This document shows positions 7,423 through 14,400 of a stretch of DNA of 19,952 nucleotides, one piece after another. How positions within the stretch are numbered: position 1 is the stretch's first letter; every line of letters starts with the position of its first letter. The DNA is from VGWB01 sp964480945 (GTDB lineage Bacteria; Bacteroidota; Ignavibacteria; UBA10030): assembly GCA_964480945.1 (NCBI GenBank), contig CAYZRX010000073.1:1-19952 (forward strand), written 5' to 3'. Both the position numbers and the translations under genes were made by a program. Under the pieces are notes generated by a model. It did not search any database and was not told the origin of the DNA. It saw only the letters and a list, made by a program, of their open reading frames with translations.

Positions 7423-7797
7423 ATGAAGCGCATCAAAGTGCTCATTGTGGACGATCACGCGGAAATCCGCAGGATCATCCGTGAATTCTTGAACACGACG
7501 GTAGACGTCGTTGTCGTCGGCGAGGCAGTTGACGGGATCGATGCGATCGATAAAACCGAGCAGTTGGACCCCGATGTCGTGTTGATGGACATCTCCATGC
7601 CTCAGCGGGATGGTCTCGAGGCTACCCGCATCATCAAGGAACGATGGCCGGCCAAGACGGTCGTGATCGCTTCGATGCACGACAACCCGCAGTACCGGAA
7701 GCGTGCTGAAGAGGTGAAAGCCGACAAGTTCATCACGAAATCGTCGTTGAAACCGGGCCTCGAGGCGGTGTTTCGACGCAGCGTCGAGACCCATTGA
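7423..7797 (+). CDS. single-domain response regulator (CheY-like REC, no output domain)
   Basis: 124 aa from ATG 7423, chosen because GAAGAGG lies at 7411-7417 and because the protein then begins at the first REC strand (IKVLIVDDH). A longer reading from 7324 only adds non-conserved residues. The receiver domain fills the protein: acidic pair D10/D11, phospho-acceptor D56 in VLMDISMP, Ser84 in VVIASMH and Lys106 in ITKSS. The strand pattern resembles the NarL/FixJ-type receiver group, yet no helix-turn-helix follows. Such proteins act through protein-protein contacts or as phosphorelay intermediates. No histidine kinase is in the window. A close paralog lies 92 nt downstream. Control of the adjacent surface genes is an inference from position only. 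Confidence 0.9.
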   Translation: MKRIKVLIVDDHAEIRRIIREFLNTTVDVVVVGEAVDGIDAIDKTEQLDPDVVLMDISMPQRDGLEATRIIKERWPAKTVVIASMHDNPQYRKRAEEVKADKFITKSSLKPGLEAVFRRSVETH

Positions 7798-7889
7798 TCC
7801 TTCTCGACGCGGAATTCGATCGTGGACTATTGAACATCGAGTATGGTTGCCATTCTTCCATTTTCAGTCAGATCCGAAAGGAGCACATC

Positions 7890-8294
7890 ATGAACAAGCT
7901 CAAGGTTTTGGTGGCTGACGATCACGACGGATTTCGACGGCTTCTGGCGTCGTTTCTCGGAGCCCAGCAGGGAGTCGAGATCGTCGGGGAGGCGGTGAAT
8001 GGAGTTGAGGCCGTGAGCCAAACTGAGCGCCTTCATCCCGATCTCGTCCTCATGGATCTCGATATGCCTACCAGCGATGGCTATGAGGCAACGAGGGAGA
8101 TCAAGCATCGGTCCCCGAGCACGAGGGTCGTTATCCTCTCTATGCATTCCGGCGATGAGTATCGCAGGAGGGCGTGGCAGAACTCGGCGGACGGGTTCAT
8201 CGACAAGAGCTCGATGAAGCATGCTCTCGTCACGCTGCTTGTCAATGAACAGGCGAGGCTCGGTACTCAGGCCGTCGGAGTTCACAGCGCCTGA
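7890..8294 (+). CDS. single-domain response regulator (second tandem paralog)
   Basis: 134 aa from ATG 7890, with AAAGGAG at 7877-7883 and 6-nt spacing, which settles the start. The receiver residues fall at the same positions as in the upstream gene: D10/D11, phospho-acceptor D56 in VLMDLDMP, Ser84 in VVILSMH and Lys106 in IDKSS. By eye about half of the aligned residues are identical, without gaps over about 115 positions, so the pair arose by duplication. A short tail (about 120-134, ending AVGVHSA) is the only sequence beyond the receiver; there is no DNA-binding or enzymatic output. The giant adhesin-like gene starts 107 nt downstream. The partner kinase and output are unknown. Confidence 0.9.
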   Translation: MNKLKVLVADDHDGFRRLLASFLGAQQGVEIVGEAVNGVEAVSQTERLHPDLVLMDLDMPTSDGYEATREIKHRSPSTRVVILSMHSGDEYRRRAWQNSADGFIDKSSMKHALVTLLVNEQARLGTQAVGVHSA

Positions 8295-8354
8295 CCGGAC
8301 GAAAACGATTCCTTGGTGATCTTTCATCAACCACATATTGACCTGAGGAGCAAC

Positions 8355-8378
8355 GCGCGACGGTTCTCCTGTTCGCGC
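8355..8378 (+). promoter_or_regulatory. hairpin in the 5' region of the giant gene
   Basis: Arms GCGCGA (8355-8360) and TCGCGC (8373-8378) are perfectly complementary around a 12-nt loop. A good Shine-Dalgarno-like GAGGAG (8345-8350) lies just before it, but the nearest start codon, ATG 8402, is 51 nt away and itself has only a weak upstream purine stretch. The hairpin sits between the two. It may influence initiation; that is an inference. Confidence 0.35.
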
Positions 8379-8401
8379 TACGAGGGCGGCAGAGAGCGGT
8401 A

Positions 8402-11400
8402 ATGTCTCCTCGGAGCAACATATCGCGTGCCCTCTTGTTGGCTTCACTCCTGATTGTCGGAGCGAACTCTGCAATTGCTGCGGTGACCGTCACGGCTGCC
8501 TCCGGTGGGACGAACATCTCCGCCGACAAAGCGGCGAATGCCGCGTCGCCGGCGTGGACAACGCTCGGGAACATCGTGATTTCGGAGAACGCCAAGGGTG
8601 ATTTCGCCGCCGGTACGAATCAGACGTTGATCCTAACCGCGCCGGGAGGCTGGAAGTTCAACACCCTGGCGACGGTTACGACAAGCGTGACGGGTGGTTC
8701 AGGAGGACAGAATGTGGCAGTCAATAGTGTCGTGCTGACGGACTCCACGATCACGCTCACGATAACTGTGGGCGGCACGAACAAGACAGACATTCTGACC
8801 ATCACCGGCGTTCAAGTTCAGTCGAAGAACGGGGTGGCTGTCCCAAATTCGGGTGACATCCTGCGCACCACCTCGAACCCGGGAACGGCCACGATCGCCG
8901 GCATCACGAATGGCAGCACGAGTTTTGGATCGCTCTCTCAGATCGTCGGTGCGGCGGCCAAGCTCTCAATCGCCACGCAGCCGTCGACTCCGGACACCGC
9001 AGGAATTCCGTTTAGGACGCAGCCGTCGATCCGAGTCCTCGACCAATTCAACAATCTCCGGAGCGCGGCGAATGGCTTGGCCGACAACACCACGGTCGTC
9101 ACGGCCACACGCAGCGCCGGTTCGGGAACGCTGCAGGGCACAACGACCGCGACAGCGGCAGACGGCGTGGCAACGTTCCTTAATCTTCGCCATGATGTCG
9201 CTACGACGATTACGATCTCCTTCACGAGCGGAAGCCTGACGGGCGTCACCTCAAACAGCATTCTCATCGATCCCTCAAGTCCCTACACGGTCGTCTTCGT
9301 CCAGCAGCCAAGCAACGCGACGGCCGGAGCGACGATCGCGCCGGCTGTGACGGTCCAGGTCGAGGATTCGCTCGGCAATACTGTCTCTGCATCCGGACTC
9401 GCCATCACGGTGTCGCTCACGACAGGGAACGGTACCCTGAGCGGCACGACGTCGCAATTGACGAACGCATCCGGCCTGGCCACGTTCAACGACCTGAGCA
9501 TCAACGCCAGCGGCACCAAGAACATCACGGCGTCACGCGCCGGCCTGGTATCGGGGGTGAGTAATGCGTTCACGATTTCTGCGGGTACTCTCGCGGCCGT
9601 GAAGTTCGTTCAGCAACCGACGACGACGCCTGCTGGATCCAACATCAGCCCGGCAGTAACGGTTGAGCTGCGGGATTCCTTCGGGAATACGGTCTCAACG
9701 TCGGGAGTCTCTGTCACGGTTTCGCTCATCAGCGGCACGGGTGCTCTGAGTGGGACCACGACGAAGATCACGAACGCCTCGGGTTTGGCGACCTTTGATA
9801 GTCTCAGAATCAATCTGCTTGGTTCCAAGGTCCTCAGGGTGGCCAGCGGATCACTGGCAGCGGATACGAGCGGAGCATTTAGCATCATCGGCGGGGCCGC
9901 GAGCCAGCTTGCATTCGTTCAGCAGCCTACGAATACAGCCGCCGGCGCCATCATTAATCCTTCCGTCACCACCCAGCTCCAGGATGCTTTCGGGAACAGC
10001 GTGTCAACCTCGGGTGTCTCCGTGACAATATCGCTGAGCTCCGGCAGTGGGACACTGGGCGGCACGACCACGAGGACAACGAATGCTTCGGGTGTTGCTA
10101 CCTTCAATGATTTGACCATCAATATCTCGGGAACCAAGGCTCTCACCGCATCAAGCGGCGGATTGGCCTCGGCAGCCAGCAGTAGTTTCACGATTGCCTC
10201 ACTCGGCGCAGCGCAACTCGTTTTTGTCCAGCAGCCCTCGAACGCCGCGGCAGGCGCGACGATATCGCCGCCAGTGACGGTTCAGGTGCAGGACCTCTTC
10301 GGAAATAATGTCGATACGCTCGGCCTGGATGTCACGATGACGCTCTCTTCCGGTACCGGAACGCTGGGCGGAACGACGACGCAGACAACGAGCGCAGCCG
10401 GCCTGGCAACCTTCAACGATCTGAGCGTTAATCTTACCGGCTCGAAGGCCCTCACTGCCTCGTCAAGCGGCCTGACGCCGGCCGTCAGCAACGCGTTCAC
10501 CATCACCACGGCAGGAGTGCCGAAGAAACTCGCGTTCGTTCAACAGCCCTCCACCACAACGGCTGGGAGCGTCATCACTCCATCAGTCACCGTACAACTT
10601 CAAGACTCCCTCGGCAATTCTGTATCAAGCTCTGGCGTCTCCATAACAGTCATGCTCACAAGTGGATCCGGCACACTGAGCGGCACCGCGACGCAGGTGA
10701 CGAATTCCGGCGGCCTTGCGACGTTCGATGATCTCAGCATCGACCTCTCGGGTGCCAACAAACGGCTCACTGCGACCAGTACGGGTCTGATTTCGGACAG
10801 CAGCAGCATCTTCACCGTCAATCCCGCCGCTGCATCTCGATTGGTCTTCATCCAGCAGCCGACCAACACATCCACGGATAATGCCATCGCGCCGGCAGTG
10901 ACTGTCCAGCTCAAAGATCAGTTCGGCAACATCGTTCCGACGGCTGGAACCGCAGTGACGATGACGTTGTCCAGTGGAACAGGGACTCTCGCGGGTACGA
11001 CGACGCAGAACACCGATCCGACCGGCGTGGCGACATTCGGCAATCTGAGGGTCAATGTCGTAGGCTCCAAGAACCTTACAGCATCAGGAACGGGCTTGAC
11101 TTCAGCTGTGAGCACCTCCTTCTCGATATCCGCGGGCGCGTTTGTCAAGTTGCAGCTCCTCATGCCGGGAGAGACGGCAGCGCCCGGTACGGTGGGCGGA
11201 AAGAGTGGGACGCCGGCGTCCAGGACGGTGGGAGCAGCATTCAGCGTCACGGTGAATGCGGTGGATTCGAGCTGGAACGTGGTGAGCTCTGCGACTGACG
11301 TTGTCGGCATCACCACGAGCGACCCCAATGCTGTGCTCCCTGCGAATGCCGCGCTCGTTTCCGGCACCGGATCCTTTTCCTTGACGTTCAAGACGGCCGG

Positions 11401-14400
11401 TTCTCGAACCGTCACGGCCTCTGACATAACCACGCCGTCTCGGACAGCGAGCACCAGTCCAGCAACGACTGTCAATCCAGGTGCGTTCACGAAGCTCCAG
11501 CTTCTCGTACCGGGCGAAACGACAGCTCCGGGCACGGCGAGTGGAAAGACGGGAACGCCGACGGCCCAGACGGCGGGTTCCGCTCTCACACTCACGGTCA
11601 ATGCGGTGGATGCCTACTGGAACTTGGTCAACACCGTAACCGACGTAGTCAGCATTACGTCCACCGATCCGAACGCGGTCCTCCCGAGCAATGCGCTGCT
11701 GGCCTCCGGCACGCAGACGTTCAACATCACGCTCAGAACGGCCGGGACGCATACGGTCATCGCGAGCGACGTGACGGATGGCTCGAAGTCGCTCAGCGCG
11801 AGCCCATCCATCACAGTCAACGCAGGTCCATTCACGAAATTGCAGCTTCTGGTACCGGGTGAAACCGCAGTGCCCGGTTCGTCGACTGGAAAGACAGGCA
11901 CGCCGTCAGCTCAATTTGTCGGCGGCTCGTTTGCGGTTACCGTCAACGCCGTCGACGCGAACTGGAACCTCGTAAGCTCGACAGACGTCGTCGGCGTTAC
12001 GTCAACTGACGGAACGGCCACATTGCCTCCGAACGCCGCGCTGGTGGGCGGCACACAGTCGTACAACGTGACGTTCGGAACCGCAGGAGGTCAGACCCTG
12101 ACCGCTTCAGACCTTACGAACGGAGCCAGGACGCCGAATACGAGCCCGACCATTACAGTCAACGCTGCGGGCACCGGGACGGTGACTCCGGCGACCGGCG
12201 GCAGCGCCATCTCGGCTGACAACGTCGGGGGTGGTTTCACAGCTCTCACCGGACCGACGTATAGCGAATCTTCCAGCGGTAATGCAGGCGTCGGGACGAT
12301 CATCCTGAACGTGCCTGCTGGATTCATTTTCGACACGGGGGGAACGCCTCCTACGGTCTTGATTACCAGGATCGGCGGGAATGGGGGGAGTAGCAGGAAT
12401 ATCAATGGGGTCGCGAGCGGGACCAGTGTTGCGGTCAGCGCGGCCACTTCCATACAAATCACTTTCTCGATCACATCTGCCAGCAACAGCGGCGTTACGA
12501 ACTCGTTGATGTGGCAAAATGTACGGGTGCGCCCGACTGCGGGAACTCCACTGGCGAGTGGCAATATCACGACCTCCGGTACATCCACCCTCACGGGGGT
12601 GACAGCTGGATCAACGAACTTTGGCACGCTCACAGAGGTTGCCGGCGCCGCGATGAAGCTCGTCATCACCTTGCCCGGCGAGACGTTCACTTCAGGAAGC
12701 GGCAACTCGGGCGCGCCGACAGCGCAAACGGCCGGGACATCGTTCGTTATTCCGAAGATCACAGCAACAGATCAATTTCTCAACCAGGCGACCTCGTACA
12801 ATGGTGTCAAATCGCTGAGCTACACGGGCCCCAGTGGTACTGCCACCTACACGACTTCGGTGAGCTTCACCGGCGGTCAATCGACGACGACGCTCACGAC
12901 TGTTTTGGACAAGGCCCAAACCACGACACTCACTGCCTCCGACGGCACCATAACGGGACCCGCCAGCTCCAGCTTGACTCTAAACCCTGGCGTGTTCACG
13001 AAACTGCAGCTCCTGGTTCCTGGGGAGGTAGCCGCGCCGGGCACTCCTTCGGGCAAGACCGGGACACCGACGGCGCAGAATGGAGGAATTGCGTTCAACG
13101 TCACCGTCAACGCGGTTGACGACAACTGGAACCTCGTGAGTGCAAGCGACATCGTCGGCATCACATCGAGCGACCCGAGCGCGACCTTGCCTGCCAACGC
13201 GGCTCTCGTAAGTGGGACGAAGACCTTCAGCGTGACCCTGAATACGTCCGGATCACAGACGATCACGGCGAGCGACATCACGCAACCTTCGAGAACTTCA
13301 AGCACCAGTCCTCCGATCACTGTCAGCGCCGGAGCGTTCACGAAGCTCCAGATCCTCCTCCCCGGCGAAACGGCCGCGCCCGGCGCGCCGACAGGAAAGA
13401 CGGGAACGCCGACAGCCCAGACGGCTGGTGTCCCGTTCACCGTTACAGCAAATGCCGTCGATGTGAACTGGAACCTCATAAACACCGTGACGGACAGTGC
13501 CGGGATCACGTCGACGGATGTGAATGCGGCTCTGCCGGCGAACGCGAGGCTCGTGGCGGGCACGAAATCGTTTAGCGTCACCCTCAAGACGGCGGGATCA
13601 GCCACACTCACTGCCACCGATCTTTCTGACGGGACCAAGACGCTCAACACGAGCGCGGCGCTTACCGTCAACGTCGGGCCATTCGTCAAACTCCAGGTTC
13701 TCCTGCCCGGCGAAACGGCTGTCCCGGGAACGCTGACCGGAAAGACAGGTACGCCGACCGCGCAGACAGCAGGCGCTGGGTTCACGTTCAACGTCAACGC
13801 CGTCGACGCGAACTGGAACGTGGTGAGCTCAGTAACCGACGTCGTGGGAATCACGTCGAACGATGGTGCAGCCACACTGCCTCCCAATACCGCGCTCGTT
13901 GGGGGCGCTCAGACGTTCAGCCTGGCACTTAACACCGTCGGATCAGCGACTGTCACGGCAACCGACCTCACGAACGGCACGAAGACCCCCGATACGAGCC
14001 CGTCCGTCACGGTGAACGTAGCGGGCACAGGGACGGTCACTCCGGCCACAGGTGGTGGAGCGATCTCCGCCGACAGCACGGGTGGCGGGTTCATGGCATT
14101 GACGGGACCCGCATACTCGGAGAGCACTCCGGGAAATGTGGACATCGGAACGATCATCTTGAAGGTCCCCGCAGGATTCATGTTCGACACCGTCGGAGTA
14201 GCTCCCACGGTTCTGGTCGACCGCCTTGCGGGAGCGGGATCTGACTCCCTGAACATCAACAAAGTGGCGAGCGGGACAAGCCTCCCGATCACATCGATGA
14301 CCGACTCGATGATCACCTTCACGGTCACGAGCAAGAGCATGGGCGGCGTTAAGGATGCCCTTACCTGGCAGAATATTCGCGTGCGGCCGAGGTTCGGGAC

